This document shows positions 43,937 to 56,547 of a DNA stretch of 64,000 bases, one piece after another. The notes below the pieces were generated by a model. It did no database searches, was not told the DNA's origin, and was given only the letters and a program-made list of their open reading frames with translations. The DNA comes from Anodontia alba (lineage: Eukaryota; Mollusca; Bivalvia; Lucinida; Lucinidae): NCBI GenBank assembly GCA_964016985.1, contig OZ024828.1, positions 2,257,701 to 2,321,700 on the forward strand, in the 5' to 3' direction. How positions within the stretch are numbered: the stretch's first letter is position 1; each line of letters opens with the position of its first letter. The position numbers and the translations under genes were made by a program.

Positions 43937-46900
43937 CACTATTTTTCCTCCTACAGTTGATATCCGATCAAGCTGAAAGTGGGTTTGTAGTTAGACCATG
44001 ATGTGAAGCAGCGCATATGGTTCCAGGTTTCAGTCCAACAAAAGTTAGCAATGTTGTGCCTCTTTGAAAATTTCTTTAAACTTTTTGTTTCCGGCAACTC
44101 CTCCTTATAGTTCACATCCAATCAAGCTGAAACTTTGTAAATAGTTACACCATGATGTGAATCAGCGCATGTTGTTTTGAGGTTACAGTCCACCTAATAT
44201 TAGGAGATCTATGCCCCTTTAGAAATTTTGGTAATTTTTTTGGTTTCCAAGTTTACAATTTACATCTGGAGCAGTGAATTGTACAGGAGTCGGTATTGTG
44301 TGCTACATCTTATTACTTGCCACAGGTGATGATACCTCCACTTGTGGAGGTGCTGTTTCTTATTGTAATAGCAGGATTTCCCAGGACTCGCATTTTGGCA
44401 GTTTTTACCCCCAAAACCTTGTTTGGGACCCTTAAAAGTTAGGGACAAGGGTCCTGAGTGATGCATACAAAAGCAAATCCGAAATAATTTTGTTTATCAA
44501 TAAATTTGCATTTTAATCTATTTGTGGGATGAAGATAGAGCTGTCATTGATAGAAACATTTTCATATCAATATATCAAATCTTTAATGTTTACTACTTAA
44601 AAATAGGTTTCTGTCATGTTGAAATCCAAAAATTATGTTATGTAAATTTAGTTTTAAGATTTGGACTGAAGGTATTTAAGCCTCAAAAGTTTTCTCGTAC
44701 TTCTTATACCCCACCACACAATAGTGGTGGGGTATTATGGTTTCATGTTTGACGTCCGTGTGTCTGTCCGTCCCTCCGTCGTAAGTCCGTTTTAAGTTTC
44801 CGGATGATAACTTGAGTAAACATCAATGGATTTTCTCCAAACTTGGTATGTGCATTGATATTGTGGAGATCTGGGTTGGGATTGCTAATGGGCATTATTT
44901 TGTCAAATTTTTAGGGATTTATCTGCCCGAGATACGCCCATATTTTTGTTTCCAGACGATAACTTGAGTAAATAACAAGGGATTTTAACCATACTTGCTA
45001 TATGCATTGACATTAAGGAGGTCTGGTTAGGGATTGCTAATGGGCAAATTTTGTCAAATTTTTACGGAGTTATCTGCCTGAGACTTGCCCACATTTTTGT
45101 TTCCGGACGATGAGTAAATAACAAGGGATTTTAACCAAACTTGTACCGGCACAGTGGCTCAGTGGTAGAGCGTCCGCTTTGTGACCGGGAGGTTGTGGGT
45201 TCGATCCCCGGCCGGGTCATATCAAAGACTTTAAAAATGGTACTAGCTGCTCTTTCGTTTGGCGCTCAGCATTAAGAAAGTAGAGCTAGAACTGGTCAGC
45301 TCAGTGTCAGTATAATGTGACTGGGTGGAATATCATGTCAAAGTGTCTGGGGCGTGATATTTCAGTGAGGCAGCACGCTAAAAGTGAGCATTGAGCTCCC
45401 TGCCACATCCAAACACCGTCGCGATATGACTGAAAAAGGTTGAAAGCGACGTTAAGCCCAAATCAAACAAATAACCAAACTTGCTATATATATTGACATT
45501 AAGGACATCTGGTATGGATTTGCTATGGTAATGGGCAAATTTCATCAAATTTTACGGAGTTATCTGCCCAAGACACGCCCATATTTTCGTTTCCAGACGA
45601 TAACCTGAGTAAATAGCAAGGGATTTTAACCTAACTTGCATTGACCTTCAGTGATTTTTTTAGGCGTGCGTCCTGCATCCTGTATGCATAATTTCGCCAG
45701 AGGATGCAAAAAATTAGCCTCTGTGAGTCCCGTGGACTCATAAAAAATATCTAATGTACGTACGTTTTGCTTCTTGAAGTCTACTTTCATTTTTGGAAAA
45801 AGCGAATGCGCAAGCGGTGTTTCAGTACAGTATTTGGTAAAAGCCAGTACTGAAAGGCGTCGTATCTCTACGGTACACCGATTTTACCTTTAGAGTCAAA
45901 TAATCAATACCAAGTTGTCCAGTATCGGAGGAAACCGTAGCAGATACTAAAGTATTGGTTTTTAGTCTGATGAGATCTTTTATCGTAACACCGTTTGACC
46001 TTGCAATTGTCAACAGGAAACAGCGATCGTTTTTTCTTTTTTTTTTTTTTTTTTTGAAAGAAGAAAAAGATGCACCCTAAAAAGATAATAAAACTAGACC
46101 CCAAACAGCAAATGCTGTTCGGTCTGCTAGGTCAGCAAATCAGACTGACACGGACAACAAAGTCTGAGACTGCCGATGATGGCAATCTCGATAACGAAAA
46201 CCCCCAGTCCCAAACTGAACCCACAAAGCATCAGACAAAAATGTCTCTGCTTTGTATCACGGTCTAGTCAAAACAGACAAAATGTCTGTCCTTAATCATG
46301 TATCACAGGTATTTGATCATCTGTCACTAAAACTGAAGATTTATGAAAACATTTTCATAAGCCTGTGGGTGAAACATTTTAACACTTCACTTTAAATAGA
46401 CAGTGGTATTACAGTTCCATATTTCTCAGGAAGGTTTCTGGAAAGAATTAAAGCAACTCAGTCACCACTATTTACTTTAATTGCACATCCTATTAAAATA
46501 CAAACAAAGTAATTATAAAACACTGTTACACAAGTTTAAATGAAAAGTCTAGGACGCAACAAAATATTTCACCACAAGTCCCAGGCTGGATGCATAGTTT
46601 CAGTTTGGGCTGCATGAATTCTGGACCTAGCGAGTCCCAGGACCCATAAAGGCAAAATTGTAAAAAAATCACTGACCTTAAGGAGATCTGTTTTGAATTG
46701 AATTTGTTCTTTTTTGTAGTTTTTTTCCCTGAACGAATTTCAAAGCCAAAGTCTTGGGCACTTCTTAACTTATTATGGTTTGAAATATTTTGATAATATT
46801 TGGTAGAAGCATAGATAAGGACAAATAGGCATGTCACATGCAAGAGAGGCAACTGTGACTTTATTTCCTACATACTTATCTCATCTGAAGCCCAAAGGTT

Positions 46901-49900
46901 GTGCAGCCAAAATTGATTTTTTAAAAACCTGTCCTTTAAAATAGCTATGTGCGGGGAGGGGGGGGAGGAGGGGTTTTAGTATCGTCCAAGGTTTATCCAT
47001 TGGAAATAATGTCCATAATGCCATTAGGTGTTTTTCTTGTTAGCTTTCAGAAATAATTTGTCTACATGGGTAATGCAATTTTGAAGTGCATACCATGTTG
47101 TAAATATCTGAAATTAAGGTACTTTTCTTGCCACTCTACTCGATGCTTTTCTTCATCAGGCCTTGATTGTATGCAATCTGGTCAAGTTTCTCACTTGATA
47201 CTTCAAAAACAGATAAATAGCAGCGTGGAAAAACAAACTTTAAAATAAGGCCTTAGTTATAGCAAATAATGACAGGTTCATGAATAATTACTTGGGTAAA
47301 TAAGTATTACAGCAAATAATGACAGGTTCATGAAGAATTACTTGGGTAAAGAAGAATTACTTGGGTAAACAAGGTATGACTGGGATAAGACTGATTTTTC
47401 ATATTAAACATTTAGATGAAATTAACGGAGTTTTGCCCCTTTGACATGTCTGTAATTTTTTTTGTTTCTGGCTAACATCTTGTACAGTATATCTCCAGTC
47501 AAGCTGAAAGTTAGTAAACAATGACACCAGGATGTGGCACACATAATTTTTCGAGATTCAATACAGTCCTCGCCATATTTGCTGAGTTACAGTACTGTGC
47601 GGGGATTTTTCTGGGCTGTGCCCTGTCCTAAATCGTGCATCACACTAACCAAAGGCAAAAAGAAAATTATGTAGTGCACTGAAATGTCACGCTAAAGTTC
47701 CAAAAAGAGCATCAAAAGTCGTTATAATGCATGTTGTTAAAATCTGTTACCAACTGCGCAAGCAAATTCTACGCGAACGCGTCCGTAATCACTGTATCAT
47801 AAGCGCAATATATTTTTATTGCAGTGAATAAACCGTTTCCATGATATCGCCTAACATGCTTTATTATTGTATGTAATCATAAGGTGGAGTTTGACTTAAT
47901 CATCCAGAACCATCCATACTGCCAGACATTGATCTGTAAAAAATATTTTTTATTTACAAAACCGAAGCGTTTTATCTTGATTACGCCCCTCCTTATTGCT
48001 AGTAAGGGTCCTTTTCATGAAACAAGAAATAGCATATTTATGGTAACTGATTGAGTACTAACTTTTGTCCACTTTGTGTTTTGCAATAAAATCGATACCA
48101 TCACGGCCCGAGGGGAGGGCTTCGCATCCCTGGACCCTAACAGGGGTGTTGCCTCTGGTCCCCATAGCCCCCAGATCCCCGGCTGTTTAATGGGCCCCTG
48201 GAGCCCATCCACCAAAAATTCCAGGTAAATCCCTGCTGTGAAAATTTCTGTAAACTTTTTGTTTCCAGCCTACTCCTCCTACAGTTTATGTCTCATCAAA
48301 GTGAAACTTAGTTATTTGTACTAACACCAAGATGTGGAGAAGCGCATACTGTTTTGAGGTTACAGTCCAAAAAAAATATTTACAGTTATGCCCCTTTGAA
48401 CATGTTGAAAATTTCTGTAAATTTTTCGTTTTCTTCTAACTCATTGTACAGTTTAAATCTGATCAAGCTGTAACTTAGTAAATATGTAACACCTATGGTC
48501 TTGGTGTCGGGAATTGCATATTGTTTCCAGGTTATAGTCACCAAATATTAGCAGAATTGCGTCCCTTTGAAATACCTGTATCCTTTTCTTTTCCAACTGA
48601 TTCCTCCTTCAGTTTATATCCAATCAAGCTGATGTTAGACCATGATGAGGAGCAGCACATGTTTGTTTTGAAGTTACAGTCTACAAACATGGACTCGTGA
48701 AATAGTCAGTATATCTGCTATGTACTTCTTATTACTTATCACAAAGTTCGGAACACTATTTAGATTTATATTTGCAGGGCCATATGTTCCTAACCAATAG
48801 AATAGTCACCGTTTTGTTGGGTATTACAGGTGGGGACATACATACATGTTATTCTGATATTTTCTTCTTTCATTTTTTTTTTTTTTTTTTTTTTTTTTTA
48901 TTTTGCAGATACATGTATATGAAGCAGGTGTGCCATCTTCTAGGCCTGAACTTGGCACTTGTTCTGCATCGACTCTTCAGAATCTTGGTAAGTGAAATGT
49001 ATTATGGTTCTTTTGCATTATAGTCAAGAGTTGAATTTTTATTTGTGAAAAAGAGGGGAAAAATAGAGCTGACACAATTAATGATAAATCAAATAGTCGA
49101 TTAATTGATTGATAAATTTCACAAAAATGATTATAGGTACAGATTTGCAAAGAATCGATCATTTGATTTCTGTCTGTTACTTTACCATGTTAACCTCTTA
49201 TGATACTTTATCTAAAATTTGAACAAGTACAATTAACTACCCATTGTTGTGTCTAAAAAAAGCTGAAAGAGTGGCAAGCAGTGTAGACCCTGATGAGATG
49301 TTGCATTTTGTGGCATCTCATCTGGTTCTACACTGTTTGCTCAGGCCTGTCTGGCCAAATATGTTGGTATAGTATAACATAAGTTAAGAGTCATACTAAG
49401 ACAGATAGGTAAAATTATGACCAAATCTTCAGTGATTACTAATCAATTATTGATCACAATGGCATGACTGATAACAGAATATTTTTGGCAGCTCTGATTA
49501 ACCAGCTTCAGGTGGAAAAGTTTTTATACCCCACTGTGCATAATAATTATTTTTTCATTCAGTTTGAGTGTCTGGTATCCTTCAACAGTCAGCCAGATCA
49601 TTCTCATGTTACCAAAGTGAAAAAATCAAATTATAACTTAATGTTCTATTTGCTGTCTTAAATATGGGCACTTTTAAACAAGGTTTTTTAAATTTCTCTC
49701 AAATTTTATTTCTTTGTTTGTATCATTGTCAGTGTCATCTGATTCTGTATTAGGCGCCTTCTAGGCATAATCCCCACATTGAGAGGATTGATGGATTATG
49801 TCTAAACTTGTAAATGTATATTGTAATGCTGGCTAATCAGAACTGAAAAGATAATCTGTTATCAGTTTTGCCATTGTGATCGATAATCGATTAGTGACAA

Positions 49901-52900
49901 CTGAAGATTTTTTCATAATTTTACCTGTCTGTCTGAGCATGATGCTTACCGTATGTTATACTTTATGTATTTGGTCAGACAGGCCTGAGCAAACCATGCA
50001 GACTAGATGATGCACCCAAAATGTGGCGTCTCATCAAGGTCTACACTGTTTGCCACCCATACAGTTTTCTAGACACACATTGGGTAATAAATTATACTTG
50101 TTCAAATTTTAGACAAAGTATGATAAGGTGTCTGAATACTTAGGATAAATACAGTAAAGTTGCAGACACAGAACTCAAATGATCAATTATTAGCAAATCT
50201 GTAACAATAATCATTTTCGTGGATCAACTTATAAATCGATTATCTGATTAATTGTGCCAGCCTTAATGTATTGATTACTGATGGCAAACAGTGCAGATCC
50301 AGATCAGTTGTCTTCAGAAGCTGACTGATCTGGATCTACACTATTTGTAAAGGCAGGGTACATCCGAGCTCAACAGGACTAGGGTTAAGAGATGACTGCT
50401 GTTATTGACATGGCTGAACACTTTCTTCTTTGCATGGTTTAAGGCTAGTATGATTATTGGATAGTAGATTAATCAAACGATAAATTCCAGAAAAAAATTA
50501 TTATTGCTACTTATTTCCTAATATTTGATATTTTCCTTTTCCAAGAGGTATATTGTTTATGTTTTGTGCATTTTGATTTGTAGTTTTGTCAAAATACGAC
50601 TTCTAAAGCATAACTGGCTATGCATAGAATGGTTTTGAGCCTCACAGTAATTTTTAAAGTATGACATGTAGTAAAAGTCAAGCTCAGACATTAAGCCAGA
50701 AAGGTAAAATTTTGACAAATATCCAGTGATTACTAATCAATTATTGACCACAACAACAGGACTGGTAATCGGGTTATCATTTCAGTTCCAGTTAGCCCTA
50801 GTGTCATTGTTTATGCCTTAGGTGGTGTTCACATCTGCAGTTGCTATATGATATAACCATGGTATAGGTATTGCATCTGTACATCATGCATTGTCCACTC
50901 AAGAGTTTATTTTTCAAATGTGTCTGACAGATTTAGTAGACGAATTAACATGGAACTGATCATATTGATATATAAAACTATGACCCACTGGTTATGCAGG
51001 TTATTATTTGATTTTGTACTTTCAATCATTTCAGAATGGCAAAGATATCTCCGTGAGAATCTTCAATCCTGTCGTGCTGCCATTTTTAGACAGCAGCATT
51101 GTAGTCATTTCTTACAAAAGACAACCTTGCCAGAAACCAGTTATTTGTTTCTGCTTGAGAGCAGCCTCTTTGACATGGTAACTTCTGGTCTGAGTGAAGG
51201 GTGCTTCTATGCTGTTGTCTTTCGACAAGGACGTCAGAAGTATGTTCGCTTCTTGGAAAGTGGCATTTTCCAGGGTTTCTTTGAAAGCAAAGGTAAGTTG
51301 ATGAGAAACTGCCATGTTCAAGCAGTCTGTGTGAACCAACATCAAACAATTGTTTTCCAAGTCCTGGAATAACCTTGCTTATAAATCTGAGTCCAGTATA
51401 CATGAAATCTTGCCAAGGGCTGTCTGATGTTGGTCAGTCTCACAAGTCTTGAATATTGTGCCATCCCAGACAATTTTTATCATATCTGGTAGACATATTT
51501 TTTGAAGGATGTGAGTTTATCTAGATAGGATGAATCGACGCTTCTGCTAATATCATATGTACATAGTTACTGCTATTAAAACATGTAAAATAAGAAGAAA
51601 GACCTGCTAGTGCACCTTGTAATATTCTTTTCTTTCTTTCCTTTTTTTTTTTTTCTTTTAAAGGATTTTGAAATGTTCGTAGCAGATATTTCCTTGTTGA
51701 CTGGTCTGAATTCTTTTTTTTTTTTTTTTTTTTTTTTCAATTCCATTACAACACATTATCCAAGTGTTGTAATATTTGTCACAATTGAATTGAATACATA
51801 GTGGAAGTTTTCAAGTTTTCATCATATCTGCAAGAAATGACACAGACAGCTTGTAGGAAAAGACAACTGTAAAAGTGTTTATTGACTGATATGCTAGGTT
51901 TTTGCACTAAGTTAGACTTATTATACTAGTTCCAATACTTTTATATCACAACTGATAAAAAAGCAATGATCAGGAACCAAAACAATTGAATTCCACATCC
52001 TTCCACCAAACTTGAAAGGAATGCATACATTAAAGATCTGAAGAGGACAGCTCTTTCCAAGCAGATGGCCATCAAGCTATCCTAAACAAAATGAACAAAA
52101 AGTCAAATATATACTGTTAAGCAGAAAGCATACAAACATTGACAATTATAATAAATTACAACAGAAGCACCACCTTAGAACAGTCAGTATCACATTAATT
52201 TAGGGGAGTGTGTGGAGCTTAAACAAGTTCTACTTTACACAACTCTCACCCTAGAGCCCAAAACTACAAATAAATATCCATATAATTTGCCTGTCCTCGT
52301 GCTACATATTAGCTGTTCTGTGTGTACATTTTTGTATGTATTATAACCATTATGTTCATATATATCAAAGTAGTTGTACTACAGCACTTAAATCATACAA
52401 CATATGGGTAGACTATTGGGTAGGGAGTGGACAAGGTGAAAATCATAAAGGCATTTACATTGCTATCTAGTTTGTCACTTCATTTTTATAGGCCCTTTGA
52501 GTTTTTTTGAATTTATTTTTATCATCATGATCCCTTCTTAGATACCAATATTTCTATAGTCTACCATCACTACAGTCTACACCATCATGTATATTTCTGG
52601 CCCTAAAATATGATGGGCCTTTAAGATGGCTCCAGTGTCTCATTCAAATACATGTGCATTGTACCTGTAAAATTTAAAATTTAATGGGCCTTTTTAAATT
52701 TCTATGGCCCTCTGTAAATTTTGATGAGCCCAGGTATCCTTGATAACTATCGTAAGGCAAAATGAGCATGAGATTTGAATAGCATATAAAAGGGATCATT
52801 TAAAATATATTCAGTATCAGCCTATCACTGATAGTTTTATCATTAAATGGGTTGTTTCATCTGAGAAGTATCCCTGTACCATACCTGTATGTGTGAAGGA

Positions 52901-54838
52901 TAGTTAAGTATATATAAGACAAGATTAGCCATGTTAGATGAATTCCAATTATTTCAGGATTAGACCTTATCCTTTCTTCGGTTGAAGTTTCAAAGGAAGA
53001 AGATCTGCTATGGGAAAAAATTTTCACAGAGGAAGATCTGAAACACACCGAAGAAGGTTACAAGAGCTCTCTGGCTGATAAAAGAAGCAAACTAGATCCA
53101 TCAAGTAGGTATATATGATTCCAGAATTAGGCAAAACTGCTGAAACTAGATCCATTAAGAAGATATCTCATTTCTGTTTCCCATGTTGGACTAATGTCAT
53201 GTATCTTCTGGAATGTTTTTTATGTGGAACATCAGTTTTAATTGATTGCTTTGGCAACCAAAACTTCCCATACCCTGATGATGGGAAACTGCAGTTAGAA
53301 AACAACTCTAGCAGTGAAAACCAAACTTGTCCCATAGCATCATATAAGACGAGTATCCAGATATTTTTCTCATTTCTCCACAAATATATTTTGATATATG
53401 TTGTAGTTACTCATTAGAGGGCTTCTGAAAGGCATTTCTAGTGAGTACCCACAGCATGTTTTTGTGGAGAAATAGAACATGTAGATAAACTATCAAAACC
53501 ACATACATATATATGATATGGGTACTTACTGAAAACATTGCAGTGAGCCACCTATAATGGGTACCCACAGCATAGGTTATTCATGTAGAAATAAGAATGA
53601 TATCAATACTTTTCAGCAGAAACAAAAAAAATGACTCGTCTGGAGCTATGTGTTAGTAATAGAAATTTCTAACAGGATGTCTCACATTGTAAATGTGCTT
53701 CATGGCTGTTAAGCTCAGGCCTGTGGTTGGTGGTGGGGGAGTGTGAGGAGAACAGTGGCACTTGTGCCTCATGGTTTTTGACAGGAAATGAGCATAGGTT
53801 TGCACCTCATGGTTTTTGACAGGAAATGAGCATAGGTTTGCACCTCATGGTTTTTGACAGGAAATGAGCATAGGCAACATAGTTATTTTAGGTACACAGT
53901 CCCATCAGAGTTATATAAATTTGTTTAGAGACTTGTAGTGTATGGGAATAATTTTTAATTTTTTACCTTTTACTTGGCTTGCGATGGTCTGATGTTAAGA
54001 GGTAGTGATGATAAATTATGAGAAACAGTCAAATCATTGTGAACTATGAGTTCCTAGGAACATACTGTATTTGTAGTGTTGTTCATTATCAAAAACTTTT
54101 ATTCATAAGTAATTAAGGACCTACAAAACAACAACAAAAATCTGTGAATAAATAAATAAAAAAGAAATTCACTTGCTTTAAATTTGTCATTACAGAAAAC
54201 CAAAAGTTGCCATCATCTGGACGGCGGTACATGAAGGTCCTAAAGACAAACAAGCAAGGGATTATCAACTCTCTAGATCACTTTCTCTTGCATGTCCAGA
54301 CAAGGATATTTCAAGAGAATGATATAGAGTGTCTTGGTATCCTTGTTCGTGTTGAAAAGAAGAAGAGCTTTAAAGATAAAGATTGTGCCAAGTAAGTATG
54401 ACTTATTACAAGCCTCAATGTATGTGCGTAGCAGTGAGGGTTTCTATGCACAGTGCATTACTTTAAAGGTTGAATGGATTGGATTCATATTTTATACAAA
54501 GGTATGTAGTCATAAAACACAGGCCAAGTAAGATTTTGGTTACATTAAACCAATTATAATGGGAGTTATGACCCCTCTTCATCTCAAATTTTGTCAGTAT
54601 GATGGTTTCCGCATGATATATCTGGAAAGTTTGTAGATTAAATTCATATTTTATACACTTGCTTAAAATCATGAAATATAGGTCAAGTTTGATCCTGGAC
54701 ACATTACAGTGTTCATTTCATGAACCTGTTAACATGATGGTATTATCTTGCATAAAATTTATACCCAACTTATACTGCACCTTAGACAAAAACATGTCAA
54801 GTCTGGTAACTGGAAAGTAGATTTTTTGCATGTGCAGT

Positions 54839-54869
<31 letters not shown>

Positions 54870-56482
54870 TCCATGCATGGCTAATGCTGATGAGTTTTAT
54901 GTAGACATTTAGTTAAATTTTTATACCCCACCAAATGATAGTGGCAGTGTATTATGGTTTCATGGATGTCTGTGTGTCTGCCTGTCCATCTGTATGTCCG
55001 TCAGTTATATGTCCGTCCGTCCATCCATCCTTATTTAGCTTTCAGATGATAACTTGAGCAAACATCAGTAGATTTTCACCAAACTTGGTATGTAACGATC
55101 TTGTAAAGATCCGATTTGGGATTGGTAATGGGCCAAATTTCTTCGATCAAATTTTATTTTGTTAAATTTTCACAGAGTTATCTGCCCGAGACATGCCCAT
55201 ATTTTTATTTTCCGGAAGATAACTTGTGAAAATTTCAAGAGATTTTAACCATGCTTGGTACATGCATTTATATTAAGGACATCTGGTTTGGGATTGCTAA
55301 TGGACAAATTTTGTCAGTGTGAGTTATCCACCCATGACACGATAATGAAGGGTTATTATAGTTAAACAATTTTATTTTTGTTATCTCCCCTGCCAGACAT
55401 GTTGAGACCAGGCGGGGAACACAACCTTAAAATGTATTGTGCTTTAAAGTTAAGAACTTTACAAATGATGGATTTTGACACAAATTAAATCCAAATTGGT
55501 GGAAAATTAAGTAAGTTATAGACAATTGAATATTTTAACATTGGTGTAATGGGCGCCGCTATTTTGACTAGTGAGGTTACATAAAATTTAAAATTTGTTT
55601 CATAAAAGTAGTTATTCTTATAAAGTTTGTTTATTTTGAGGGAAATGATTGCTTGTCACTAAAATTAAAAGATTAAAAAAAAACTGTAGCAAAATTATTC
55701 TTAAAACCTTTATAATTTGGTTTTGCATATTTTATTTGGGTTGTGTGACATCACAAAGCCTACAATATGGTGGCATCTTTGACAGCCATTTTAAATATAT
55801 TCAAACCACCATAACTTCCTTATTTCTAGGCCACTTTTGAAAACTCTTGCATCAAAATAAATGGCTTGTTAACCACTTTACTCCAAAATATACTTACAAC
55901 TTACATATTAGTGTATTCCCCTTTGATTTAAGCTTGAAAGTTCAGAGTGGCATTTGGCATGATGTGTTATGCAGAGGAGAAACATAACCACTCTTCCTAG
56001 CTTCCTTGCTTAATGAGTTGTCTCAGTGGGAAGCACAAAGTGAGAGTATCAAAGTTCTATGGATAAATTTACAATTGTAATTTAATGATTAAGTGTTTTT
56101 TTTATTTTTTTAAATTCTGCTTATAGTTATATCTTGAGAACTCATTGGTTCTTCATTCTGTCTCAGATTTTTATCAGGCTGCATGGTTTCATTGGGCAGG
56201 CAAAAAAGTTGAAAAGATTTCAATAAATATTGGATCACATCTATCCAAAAGAGATGAAGTGCTGAGTGAAACACACAGGCTGTTATCATTCCCAAAACAA
56301 TTATTTAGTAATTTTAATGTTCACCACATGGTTTTAGACTTTACCTCAGAAACTGTTTTAATTTTAGGGATTGCACTATAACATATTATGTGGACAAATT
56401 TTGTTTTCATATATCTAGAGATGTACACACACAAACTTGAATACAACATATAATATATATTATTTAACTAACATGGTTTATG

Positions 56483-56547
<65 letters not shown>

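Larger units (their letters stand above)
44700..46700. mobile_element. TTATACCCCGCC-family element split by a SINE and a CAGTG element
   Basis: It starts CTTATACCCCACCACACAA with the hairpin CCCCACCA ... TGGTGGGG, has four or five units of about 170 bp (TTCCGGATGATAACTTGAGT ... GGGATTGCTAATGGGC), and resumes with AAGGAGATCTGTTTTGAATT after the second insertion. A clear right end was not found. Confidence 0.75.

Noticed and set aside
48772..48831. Possible linking exon (TTTGCAG ... ATTACAG then GTGGGG)
   Set aside because: No frame is both open and in phase with the exons at 42483 and 48909.
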